Below are positions 15,836 to 22,216 of a stretch of 27,637 nt of DNA, in pieces; position 1 is the stretch's first letter; the number at the start of each line of letters is the position of its first letter. Source of the stretch: an uncultured Chryseobacterium sp. (GTDB lineage Bacteria > Bacteroidota > Bacteroidia > Flavobacteriales > Weeksellaceae); the NCBI RefSeq assembly GCF_936933875.1, contig NZ_CAKZIK010000015.1:1-27637 (forward strand). The letters are read 5' to 3'. Position numbers and translations under genes: made by a program. The notes under the pieces were generated by a model. That model searched no databases. It saw nothing but the letters and a program-made list of their open reading frames with translations, and was not told where the DNA came from.

Positions 15836-16615
15836 ATGAAAGAGGATATTAAGATATCTGTTGTGACAATAGTTTACAACGGGGAAGAATTTATCAAAAA
15901 GACAATTAAAAGTGTTATAAACCAAAATTATAAAAATGTTGACTTTATAGTAATTGACGGAAAATCTACTGATAATACTATGGGAATTATTACTAATTAT
16001 GCTGATTCTATCACCAAAATAATTTCCGAAGAGGATGATGGAATTTATAACGCAATGAACAAAGGTCTGTCTCATGCGACAGGTGATTTTGTTATTTTCA
16101 TGAATGGTGGTGATTCTTTTTATGATGATAATGTTCTAGAAAAATTTGGTTCAAACATTAGTAAACTTAAACAATTGCCAGATTTTGTTTATGGCGATTG
16201 CTATTACTCTATGCACGATCAACTATTCTATAAAAAGTCTCGAAATCACAAATTCAATTGGTATGGAATGTTTGCAAGTCATCAAGCCATGTTTTATAAT
16301 ATGGATTTAATAAGAAAACATAGTTTGAAATTTGATGAAACCTACAGAATTGCCGCTGACTACAAGTTTACCTTGGAGTTTATGAGTTTAACTAAAAAAA
16401 TTTATTGTTTCTCAATACCAATTTGCATTTTTTCTGTTGATGGTGTTTCAAATCTAAATAAAAATTTAGGTTTAGAAGAGGCACAACGGGTTCGTAAAGA
16501 AGTACTCGGTTATAGTAATTTTCAAAATACTTTTGTAAAGAATTTATTGCTACTATCAAGACAGTTATCGGAAAAACTTCCCAAAGTTTATAATGTAATA
16601 AGGTATACAAAATGA
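15836..16615 (+). CDS. glycosyltransferase, GT2 family
   Basis: The 259-aa product is a GT-A enzyme with the classic N-terminal fold: ISVVTIVYNGEEFIKKTI, then FIVIDGKSTDNT near residue 42 for nucleotide binding. EEDDGIYNAMNKG and the metal-binding region MNGGDSF follow. DETYRIAADYKFTLEF lies further downstream, as in WcaA/PslC-like enzymes. It overlaps the WcaF-like gene by 4 bp. The similar GT2 at 18531-19292 carries the same block order, but its DNA is less AT-rich, so the two are not recent duplicates. Donor and acceptor are unknown. Confidence 0.92.
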   Translation: MKEDIKISVVTIVYNGEEFIKKTIKSVINQNYKNVDFIVIDGKSTDNTMGIITNYADSITKIISEEDDGIYNAMNKGLSHATGDFVIFMNGGDSFYDDNVLEKFGSNISKLKQLPDFVYGDCYYSMHDQLFYKKSRNHKFNWYGMFASHQAMFYNMDLIRKHSLKFDETYRIAADYKFTLEFMSLTKKIYCFSIPICIFSVDGVSNLNKNLGLEEAQRVRKEVLGYSNFQNTFVKNLLLLSRQLSEKLPKVYNVIRYTK

Positions 16616-17163
16616 GTAAAGTTGACTTATCAAAATACGAGGATAATTTTGGTCTACAAATAAAGTTAAAAAGATTACTTTGGTTAATATGTTATTATAT
16701 ATTCTTCAGACCATTTCCAACCAAATTATTTGGAAGGTGGCATGTCACTCTTCTGCGATTTTGGGGAGCGAAAATTGGTAATAATAGTACTGTGTTTAAT
16801 AATGTAAAAATATGGGCACCTTGGAATCTGGAGATGAAGAATAATTGTATGCTTGGACCATATGTAGATTGCTATAATCAAGGTAAAATCTCTATAGGAT
16901 CGCATACGGTTGTATCTCAAAAAACCTATTTGTGTGCTTCTAGTCATGATTTCGCTATTTCAAACCTTCCCCTAACGTTGAATCCTATTAATATTGGAAA
17001 TCAAGTTTGGATAGCTGCTGACTCTTTTATAGGTCCTGATGTTACGGTTGGTGATGGCGCGGTTATTGGTGCACGAGCGGCTGTATTCAAAAATGTTGAA
17101 CCATGGACAGTAATAGGAGGAAATCCCGCAAAATTTATTAAAAAAAGAGAAATGAAAAACTAA
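16612..17163 (+). CDS. WcaF-like colanic-acid-type acetyltransferase
   Basis: The 183-aa hexapeptide-repeat acyltransferase of the WcaF type is predicted to O-acetylate a sugar in the polymer. It shows the characteristic N-terminus DLSKYEDNFGLQIKLKRLLW and the aromatic segment FRPFPTKLFGRWHVTLLRFW. KIWAPWNLEMKNNCMLGPYV and the catalytic-type histidine in LCASSHDFA follow, and it ends with WTVIGGNPAKFIKKRE. Together with gmd and fcl this gives the locus a colanic-acid-like flavour. Its stop overlaps the next start by one base (TAATG). It is the last very AT-rich gene; composition changes abruptly right after it. Confidence 0.9.
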   Translation: MSKVDLSKYEDNFGLQIKLKRLLWLICYYIFFRPFPTKLFGRWHVTLLRFWGAKIGNNSTVFNNVKIWAPWNLEMKNNCMLGPYVDCYNQGKISIGSHTVVSQKTYLCASSHDFAISNLPLTLNPINIGNQVWIAADSFIGPDVTVGDGAVIGARAAVFKNVEPWTVIGGNPAKFIKKREMKN

Positions 17164-18074
17164 TGATCTCGCCACTCATCTCCACAGTTATTCTAACCTT
17201 CAACGAAGAAAAACACATTGAACGGTGTATTAAAAATGCACAGCGTTTCAGTAGCGATATTTTCCTGGTAGATTCCTTTTCAACAGACTGCACGGTGCAG
17301 ATTGCAGAGTCGCTGGGCGCAAAAGTATTGCAAAATAAATGGGAAAACAACCATTCTAAGCAGCTGAATTGGGGTCTTGAAAATTTACCCATAACGACAG
17401 AATGGGTGTTCCGTCTGGACGCTGATGAATATCTGTCAGATGAACTGATTTCAGAAATCAATACAAAGATTGCCCATATTCGCAGTGATGTTTCAGGAAT
17501 CGTCATGGAAAGAAAAATGATCTTCCTCGGTAAATTAATTAACCGCGGTAACGTACAGTGGAACATGTTGCGTTTATTTAGAAACGGAAAAGGAAAATGC
17601 GAAGAAAGATGGATGGACGAACACATTGTGCTTTCCGAAGGAAAATCTGTAATGTTTGACCACTGTTTCTACGATGACAACCTTAATCCGCTGGGTTGGT
17701 GGATTACCAAACACAATGGCTACAGCATCCGTGAAGCGGTAGATCTTCTTAATCTAAAATATCATTTTCTGACTGAAAAGGAACAGGATCACGCGGCAGA
17801 AATGTCAGAAGATGCCGGTGCAAAGCGCAGAAAGAAAGAAAAATACAACAGTATGCCTTTGTTCTGGCGAAGTTTTGTCTATTTCCTTTACAGGTACTTT
17901 GGAAAACTCGGTTTCACAGAAGGCAAAGAAGGGTTTTTGTGGCACTTTCTGCAAGGTTGGTGGTACCGAACGTTGGTGGATGCTAAAATTTATGAAATCG
18001 AGAAAGCCTGCAAAGGAGATGCCTCGAAAATAAAATCTTATATTGAAAAAAACTACGGTTTAAAACTGGAGTAA
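17163..18074 (+). CDS. glycosyltransferase, GT2 family (WaaE/KdtX-like)
   Basis: The 303-aa GT-A enzyme has VILTFNEEKHIERCI, FLVDSFSTDCTVQIAESLGA and the metal-binding FRLDADEYLSDELI near residue 85, an order typical of WaaE/KdtX-like enzymes. The HNGYSIREAVDLLNLKYH region and an aromatic C-terminal stretch (FWRSFVYFLYRYFGKLG) probably contact the membrane. Base composition is clearly richer in G and C than the six genes before it, suggesting it belongs to the more conserved flank of the locus. The first base of its ATG is the last base of the upstream stop. The sugar transferred is unknown. Confidence 0.9.
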   Translation: MISPLISTVILTFNEEKHIERCIKNAQRFSSDIFLVDSFSTDCTVQIAESLGAKVLQNKWENNHSKQLNWGLENLPITTEWVFRLDADEYLSDELISEINTKIAHIRSDVSGIVMERKMIFLGKLINRGNVQWNMLRLFRNGKGKCEERWMDEHIVLSEGKSVMFDHCFYDDNLNPLGWWITKHNGYSIREAVDLLNLKYHFLTEKEQDHAAEMSEDAGAKRRKKEKYNSMPLFWRSFVYFLYRYFGKLGFTEGKEGFLWHFLQGWWYRTLVDAKIYEIEKACKGDASKIKSYIEKNYGLKLE

Positions 18075-18075
18075 A

Positions 18076-18534
18076 GTGCAGCAAATCTGGTGGAAATATA
18101 CGAAAACGGTAAGTGCCATGCTGTATTTTGCACTCATCATCTACATCACCTTTCTCGCAAGACGGAGATTGGGCGATACAGATTATCGGGCGAATGCAAA
18201 CCTAATCTTGTTCGATAAATTTGTTTCAGCACAGGATTATTTTAAAATGCCTGCAAAAGCAAGACAGGGTTATATACAGGACGTGTTGGGCAATGTGTTA
18301 ATGTTTATGCCTTTTATACCTGCGTTGGAATGGGTACTCAGAAAAAACATCAAAACAGTTTATGCAGTTTTGCTTATTTTTGCAGGCTCTGCTTTAATAG
18401 AAATATTACAGTATGTTCTGAACCGTGGCGTGTTTGATGTGGATGATATTTTGCTCAACGTTTTGGGAGGATTAACAGGTTTGCTGCTCGTCAGAATATT
18501 TTGTAACCATAAAAAGCTTATGAATCAGTCATGA
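18076..18534 (+). CDS. VanZ-like membrane protein
   Basis: The 152-aa product has about four membrane segments and the VanZ-type signatures FLARRRLGDTDYRANANLILF near the N-terminus and DVLGNVLMFMPFIPALEW in the middle. ALIEILQYVLNRGVFDVDDILLNVLGG lies near the end. Such proteins occur often in polysaccharide loci, where their role is not settled. The start is a GTG at 18076, one base after the previous stop, which keeps the tight operon spacing. An ATG at 18118 would give a protein 14 residues shorter and is the alternative. It overlaps the next gene by 4 bp. Confidence 0.85.
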   Translation: MQQIWWKYTKTVSAMLYFALIIYITFLARRRLGDTDYRANANLILFDKFVSAQDYFKMPAKARQGYIQDVLGNVLMFMPFIPALEWVLRKNIKTVYAVLLIFAGSALIEILQYVLNRGVFDVDDILLNVLGGLTGLLLVRIFCNHKKLMNQS

Positions 18535-19292
18535 AAATATCCGTTATTACCACTTGCTACAACCGCAAAAATACCATCGCTTCTGCTTTGGAAAGTATGC
18601 TGTCTCAGGATTATGCGGACAAGGAATATGTGGTTATAGACGGCGGTTCAAAAGACGGCTCGGCAGAAATGATCAGCAGATACAAAAACTGCCTGCAGTT
18701 TTTTGTTTCCGAAAAAGATACCGGGATGTATAATGCCCTGAACAAAGGCATAAAAAACTGTACCGGCGACGTAATTGGCTTACTGCATTCCGACGATTTC
18801 TTTTATGCAGAAAATACACTGAGCCAAATTGCTGAAGTTTTTAAAACCACTAATGCAGATATTGTGTACGCCAACGGCATGTATGTGGATGGTGAAGATC
18901 TTGCGAATGTAAAAAGAATCTATACTGCAAAACCTTTTCAGCAAAGCGACCTGAAATACGGCTGGATTCCGCTTCATACCACCATTTTTGCCAAGCGAGA
19001 AGTATTTGAAAAATACGGACTGTATCGCGAGGATTTTCAGATTGCTTCAGATTATGAAATATCTTTGCGCTGGTTCACTAACGCGAAACTCAAAAAAGTA
19101 TTTCTGGATAAATGGGTGGTGAAAATGCGTTTGGGTGGAAAAAGTACCGATATGCAGCAGCAGAAGAGAAAGTCGGCCGAAGATTTGCAGATCATCAGCG
19201 AATACAACCTGCCCGGAAAATTTACGCTGGCTTCAAAAATTATCAGAAAAATACCGCAGTATATATTACCGCGCATTAAAAAATATCAGTAA
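18531..19292 (+). CDS. glycosyltransferase, GT2 family
   Basis: The 253-aa GT-A enzyme has ISVITTCYNRKNTIASALES, EYVVIDGGSKDGSAEMI near residue 35, SEKDTGMYNALNKG and the metal-binding LLHSDDFFY around residue 88. DFQIASDYEISLRWF follows. The block order is that of WcaA-like enzymes. It starts inside the VanZ-like gene (ATGA overlap) and ends 10 bp before the Wza-like gene. It may add the last or a side-branch sugar, but nothing in the sequence fixes this. No truncation is seen. Confidence 0.92.
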   Translation: MKISVITTCYNRKNTIASALESMLSQDYADKEYVVIDGGSKDGSAEMISRYKNCLQFFVSEKDTGMYNALNKGIKNCTGDVIGLLHSDDFFYAENTLSQIAEVFKTTNADIVYANGMYVDGEDLANVKRIYTAKPFQQSDLKYGWIPLHTTIFAKREVFEKYGLYREDFQIASDYEISLRWFTNAKLKKVFLDKWVVKMRLGGKSTDMQQQKRKSAEDLQIISEYNLPGKFTLASKIIRKIPQYILPRIKKYQ

Positions 19293-19302
19293 AAAAAGTA
19301 CT

Positions 19303-20106
19303 ATGTTTAAAATTCACTATTTATATTATACAGCACTGGCGCTGATCCTTTTCAGCTGCAAAGCAAAACAGAACAATCTGAACTATATGAAGGACGACGG
19401 CGAGGAAATTGCCACTGCTGCCTCCGTAGCAAATTCTTCCCAAAACATTCAGCCCGGCGATCAGCTCGGCATCTGGATTACCGCAGAAGAAATGGAAGCC
19501 GTAGCACCGTTCAACCAGAATATGACACGCCTTGAAAATGTAACCAATACTGCGCCAAGCGGAAATACGCAGCCTACAGCCGCAACAGGTCAAATCCCAA
19601 CCTATATCGTTAAAACAGACAATTCCATTACGTTTCCTGTCATCGGGAAACTCAGCACGGAAGGTAAAACACTGGAGCAGTTTGAGGAAGAACTCACCCA
19701 AAAGATGAAACGCTACGTCTACAATCCTGTTGTCCACCTGAAAACCCTGAATTACAAAGTGACGGTTCTGGGTGAAGTCAGCAAGCCCGGTACGTACACC
19801 ATCCCGGACGGACAGGCAACCGTACTGAGCGCCCTCGGTCTCGCCGGAGACCTTACCAAATATGGCGTTCGCAATGATATTCTCTTGGTACGCAACGAAA
19901 ACGGCACGGTCACGAAACAGCGCCTCGACATCACCCGATCTGATTTTATCAGTTCCCCATTCTATTATATGAAACAGAACGACGTGCTGTACGTGAATTC
20001 CAATGAGACGGTGGCTAAACAAAGCCGCCTAGATCCCAATGCGGGAATCTATATTTCCGTAGCATCCATCGTGGTGACCATTTTGGCATTGGTCTTTAAA
20101 AAATAA
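19303..20106 (+). CDS. Wza-type polysaccharide export lipoprotein
   Basis: Outer-membrane or periplasmic part of the export channel, working with the Wzc kinase. The 267-aa product from this ATG has a lipoprotein signal ending at Cys19 (LILFSC). The Poly_export domain has IQPGDQLGIWI near residue 50 and NSITFPVIGKLSTEGKTLEQ near 108-127. An SLBB-type segment has VTVLGEVSKPGTYTIPDGQA and PFYYMKQNDVLYVNSN. A C-terminal membrane helix (SVASIVVTILALVF) replaces the long tail of the longer E. coli protein. An in-frame extension upstream to 19135 is rejected because it would overlap the glycosyltransferase gene and destroy the signal peptide. It is the last gene before a strong terminator. Confidence 0.93.
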   Translation: MFKIHYLYYTALALILFSCKAKQNNLNYMKDDGEEIATAASVANSSQNIQPGDQLGIWITAEEMEAVAPFNQNMTRLENVTNTAPSGNTQPTAATGQIPTYIVKTDNSITFPVIGKLSTEGKTLEQFEEELTQKMKRYVYNPVVHLKTLNYKVTVLGEVSKPGTYTIPDGQATVLSALGLAGDLTKYGVRNDILLVRNENGTVTKQRLDITRSDFISSPFYYMKQNDVLYVNSNETVAKQSRLDPNAGIYISVASIVVTILALVFKK

Positions 20107-20135
20107 TCCTGCAGCATTGCTGAAAAAAATAAGTT

Positions 20136-20174
20136 AACCATAGCGCGGACCTTCGGTCCGCGCTATGGTTTTCC
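20136..20174 (+). terminator. strong terminator of the polysaccharide operon
   Basis: A 16-bp perfect stem (20136-20151 with 20155-20170) and a TTC loop, rich in G and C, followed by a short T run. It lies 30 bp after the Wza-like stop. No gene is seen between here and 20826: the stretch holds two double-hairpin repeats, a heptamer array, an 11-bp repeat and the right direct repeat. Confidence 0.85.
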
Positions 20175-20182
20175 CATTGGTC

Positions 20183-20229
20183 CCCCTCTCACAGAGGGGT
20201 GTCAGTTCGCCTGCGAAATGACAGGGTGT
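20183..20229 (+). repeat. double-hairpin repeat element, copy 1
   Basis: CCCCTCT-CAC-AGAGGGG forms the first hairpin. A second imperfect hairpin (TGTCA/TGACA with TTCGC/GCGAA inside) follows, then AGGGTGTT. It has the same plan as 20375-20424 but a different second stem. Confidence 0.65.
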
Positions 20230-20235
20230 TTAAAG

Positions 20236-20337
20236 GGTGAATGGTGAATTAATCGTTAATGGTCAATGGTCAATGGTTAATGGTCAATGGTCAATGGTCA
20301 ATGGTCAATGGTGAATGGTGAAAGGTCAACTGTCAAT
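20236..20337 (+). repeat. heptamer tandem repeat (GGTCAAT/GGTGAAT)
   Basis: Two GGTGAAT units, an 11-bp interruption, then eleven consecutive 7-bp units (20261-20337), mostly GGTCAAT, with GGTTAAT, GGTGAAT and decayed variants at the end. It is related to the array at 8622-8702 through the shared GGTGAAT unit. Confidence 0.92.
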
Positions 20338-20374
20338 TTTCAAACGCCTTTCATGCTCAGTTGCTTCAATGGTT

Positions 20375-20424
20375 CCCCTCTCTCAGAGGGGTGGATTCCG
20401 TCGATAGACGGAAGACGGGGTGTT
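20375..20424 (+). repeat. double-hairpin repeat element, copy 2
   Basis: CCCCTCT-CTC-AGAGGGG, then a second perfect hairpin TTCCGTC-GATA-GACGGAA, then CGGGGTGTTC. The first hairpin and the 3' end agree with copy 1, while the second stem differs but stays paired. Confidence 0.65.
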
Positions 20425-20700
20425 CAGAAAATAAGGCGAATCTCCGGCAAAAGCCAAAACTTTCAAAGGACAACCCTACTCATGTTAATCCGAAGTTTCT
20501 CCTTGAAGAGAAGCATATTTCACAGCGCTCAATATCTTCATTTAAGAAGAAGAGCACATCACAGCATGCGAAAAACCTATCTCCATTTTCAATAACCTCA
20601 CCCAACGCTCAAACATTCAAACACTCCCAACTCCTCCACTATCAAACCCAACTCCTCCCACTCTCCTTCGCTAATCCTTCCCAAAATCACCCCATTTTGG

Positions 20701-20750
20701 CAACAGCTCCGCAACAACTCCCGAACAACTCCCGAACAACTCCGCAACAA
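20701..20750 (+). repeat. 11-bp tandem repeat (CAACAACTCCS), about four copies
   Basis: Units CAACAGCTCCG, CAACAACTCCC, GAACAACTCCC and GAACAACTCCG follow each other, immediately left of the right direct repeat. The preceding 20425-20700 is C-rich low-complexity DNA; the open frames through it look spurious. Confidence 0.7.
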
Positions 20751-20756
20751 AGGTAC

Positions 20757-20828
20757 AATATCCGGCAAAATAAGTTAACGCTAAAAATTCATATAAAAAG
20801 AGAAATCAGAAATGGTTTCTCTTTTTTT
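20757..20828 (+). repeat. 72-bp direct repeat, right copy (DR-R)
   Basis: Matches 1500-1571 at 70 of 72 positions. It includes the final amidase codons and stop without the rest of that gene, followed by the terminator hairpin. It ends within the stop codon (20827-20829) of the minus-strand esterase gene. It is therefore a displaced amidase 3' end that marks the right edge of the polysaccharide locus. Confidence 0.92.
20795..20828. terminator. bidirectional terminator at the right junction
   Basis: AAAAAGAGA (20795-20803) pairs with TCTCTTTTT (20818-20826). The A and T runs on both sides let it end plus-strand transcripts from the locus and the minus-strand esterase transcript. It is the copied amidase terminator. 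Confidence 0.7.
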
Positions 20829-21687
20829 ATTCGGTTCTAATGAATTTTAAAATTGCTGGAAAAATAATATTTTCTCTTTTCTTTTTAACGAATCTTGGAA
20901 CGTGGCCACTGTTTTTCATGTAAATAAATTCATGAGGGAAATTTTTCGCCGTCATTACAGAATCCAAACTAATTCCCTGCTTTCGGTTGACTAAAAAATC
21001 TCGGTCTCCTTGGAAAATTAATGTCGGAACATTCGAAACTTCATGAAGCGGACTTGCTTTTTTAAACGATTCTAAATTTTCCGGGCTGTATTTTTCACCA
21101 ACCACACGCTGAAAAATACCTTTTGTTTTTTGATGATAGGAAGATTTCAGATAATGATCCGAATAAAAATCTGTTGGTCCGCTTAAAGAAATCAATTTTG
21201 AAATTTGATCAGGATGATGAAAACCATACAGCAATGCCAAATGTCCTCCTGCACTTTCGCCTAAAAGGATAATTTTCTTTGCATTCAAATTCCATTCAGA
21301 AGCAGATTTTAAAGTAGTTTCAACTGCTTTATTGATGTCTTCTTCCTGTGTTTGATAATTAACATCCTTTTTTAGCAATCGATAATTGATAGAAACCGAT
21401 GGAATATCATTTTTTAACAGAAATTTCTGTATGCTTCGAAGATGTGCTTTATTTCCCATGATCCAGGCTCCTCCGTGAACAAGCATCACTAAAGGACTTT
21501 CCGCCGAATAATTTGCCGGAAGAAAGACGTCCATAATATTTCGGGAATCTTCACCGTATTTTAAGTTGTAAATCTTTTTTGCGCCATTGCTTTCAGAAAC
21601 CGCTTTATACGATGTTGAACAGGAATTCAGTAGCATTCCCAAAATTCCAATGATCCAAAAATGATATTTGAAAATCAGTTTTTTCAT
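20827..21687 (-). CDS. alpha/beta-hydrolase lipoprotein (esterase/lipase, HSL-like)
   Basis: Predicted carboxylesterase on the periplasmic side of a membrane. The 286-aa product has a lipoprotein signal ending at Cys23 (LLNSC). It has the oxyanion-hole motif HGGAW at 71-75 and nucleophile Ser145 in GESAGGH. The acid is probably Asp230 in QGDRDFLV, and His262 in NSGHVPRF completes the triad. The fold and length fit the BD-FAE/hormone-sensitive-lipase-like family. Its stop lies in the right direct repeat, so it was probably the original convergent neighbour of the amidase gene. The natural substrate is unknown; a role in removing acyl groups from polysaccharide would only be a guess. Confidence 0.9.
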   Translation of the reverse strand: MKKLIFKYHFWIIGILGMLLNSCSTSYKAVSESNGAKKIYNLKYGEDSRNIMDVFLPANYSAESPLVMLVHGGAWIMGNKAHLRSIQKFLLKNDIPSVSINYRLLKKDVNYQTQEEDINKAVETTLKSASEWNLNAKKIILLGESAGGHLALLYGFHHPDQISKLISLSGPTDFYSDHYLKSSYHQKTKGIFQRVVGEKYSPENLESFKKASPLHEVSNVPTLIFQGDRDFLVNRKQGISLDSVMTAKNFPHEFIYMKNSGHVPRFVKKKRENIIFPAILKFIRTE

Positions 21688-21744
21688 ACTATAAAGTTAC
21701 ATAAAGATTGTGCCATAAACTTCGTAAATGATGAAAATCATCCA

Positions 21745-21770
21745 AGAAAAAAGCCGCATATCTGCAGCTT
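21745..21770 (-). terminator. terminator of the cupin gene
   Basis: On the minus strand AAGCTGC (21764-21770) pairs with GCGGCTT (21751-21757) around a 6-nt loop, then a T run. It lies 26 bp after the cupin stop. Confidence 0.75.
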
Positions 21771-21795
21771 TCAACTATTTCAAATTTTAATTAAT

Positions 21796-22137
21796 CTACA
21801 CTCTATTATAATCATCCTCAATTCTCACAATATCATCTTCTCCAAAATAGGTTCCATGTTGAACTTCAATAAAAACTACCGGCTCATTGGTTTTATTTTC
21901 AATTCGGTGTTGAGCGCCTTGCGGAATTACGGCCACATCTCCTGCTTTATAATCCTGAATTAAATCATCGATGGTAATCGTACCAATTCCGGATACAACA
22001 GTCCAAACCTCAGCTCTATGATGGTGATACTGAAGAGAAAGCCTTCCTCCAGGATTTACCATAATTCTTTTTACCTTGTGGGTTTCTGCATCTTCCAATA
22101 CCCAATATTCTCCCCAAGGACGTATATCGTGTTCCAT
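21796..22137 (-). CDS. mannose-6-phosphate isomerase-type cupin
   Basis: The 113-aa single-domain cupin corresponds to the C-terminal (type II) phosphomannose isomerase domain of ManC/AlgA proteins, without the nucleotidyltransferase part. It has RPWGEYWVLED at the start. Metal ligands are likely among His38, His40 and Glu43 in YHHHRAEVW, plus His77 in IPQGAQHRIEN, and the middle reads GDVAVIPQG. If active as an isomerase it would supply mannose-6-phosphate toward the GDP-mannose that Gmd needs. It lies outside the direct repeats, transcribed from its own short upstream region. Small cupins of this type can have other sugar-binding functions, so the reaction is inferred. Confidence 0.82.
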   Translation of the reverse strand: MEHDIRPWGEYWVLEDAETHKVKRIMVNPGGRLSLQYHHHRAEVWTVVSGIGTITIDDLIQDYKAGDVAVIPQGAQHRIENKTNEPVVFIEVQHGTYFGEDDIVRIEDDYNRV

Positions 22138-22160
22138 AATATTTTATTTCTGAGTAAAAT

Positions 22161-22179
22161 TTTAGATTCCAGATCTAAA
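22161..22179. promoter_or_regulatory. inverted repeat upstream of the cupin gene
   Basis: TTTAGAT and ATCTAAA are separated by 5 bp, 24 bp before the cupin ATG on the minus strand. It may be an operator or a weak hairpin at the end of the dnaJ transcript; the sequence does not decide between these. Confidence 0.35.
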
Positions 22180-22216
22180 TTACAAAAAGAGACTTAAAAA
22201 ACCTCTTTATATTTCT

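Noticed and set aside
15836..19292. Recent duplication of the two similar GT2 genes
   Set aside because: They share only the general GT2 block order. Base composition and most residues differ, so they are separate family members.
19135..19302. Upstream in-frame extension of the Wza-like gene
   Set aside because: It would overlap the glycosyltransferase gene by more than 150 bp and bury the lipoprotein signal that starts cleanly at the ATG at 19303.
19321..20022. 233-aa minus-strand frame opposite the Wza-like gene
   Set aside because: It is antisense to a well-supported export gene and has no domain or expression signals.
20261..20337. CRISPR array
   Set aside because: The repeats are 7-bp tandem units with no spacers, and no cas genes are present.
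20287..20840. Open frames of 102 and 159 aa in the gap after the operon
   Set aside because: They run through heptamers, hairpin repeats, low-complexity DNA and the right direct repeat. Their composition is unlike the neighbouring genes.
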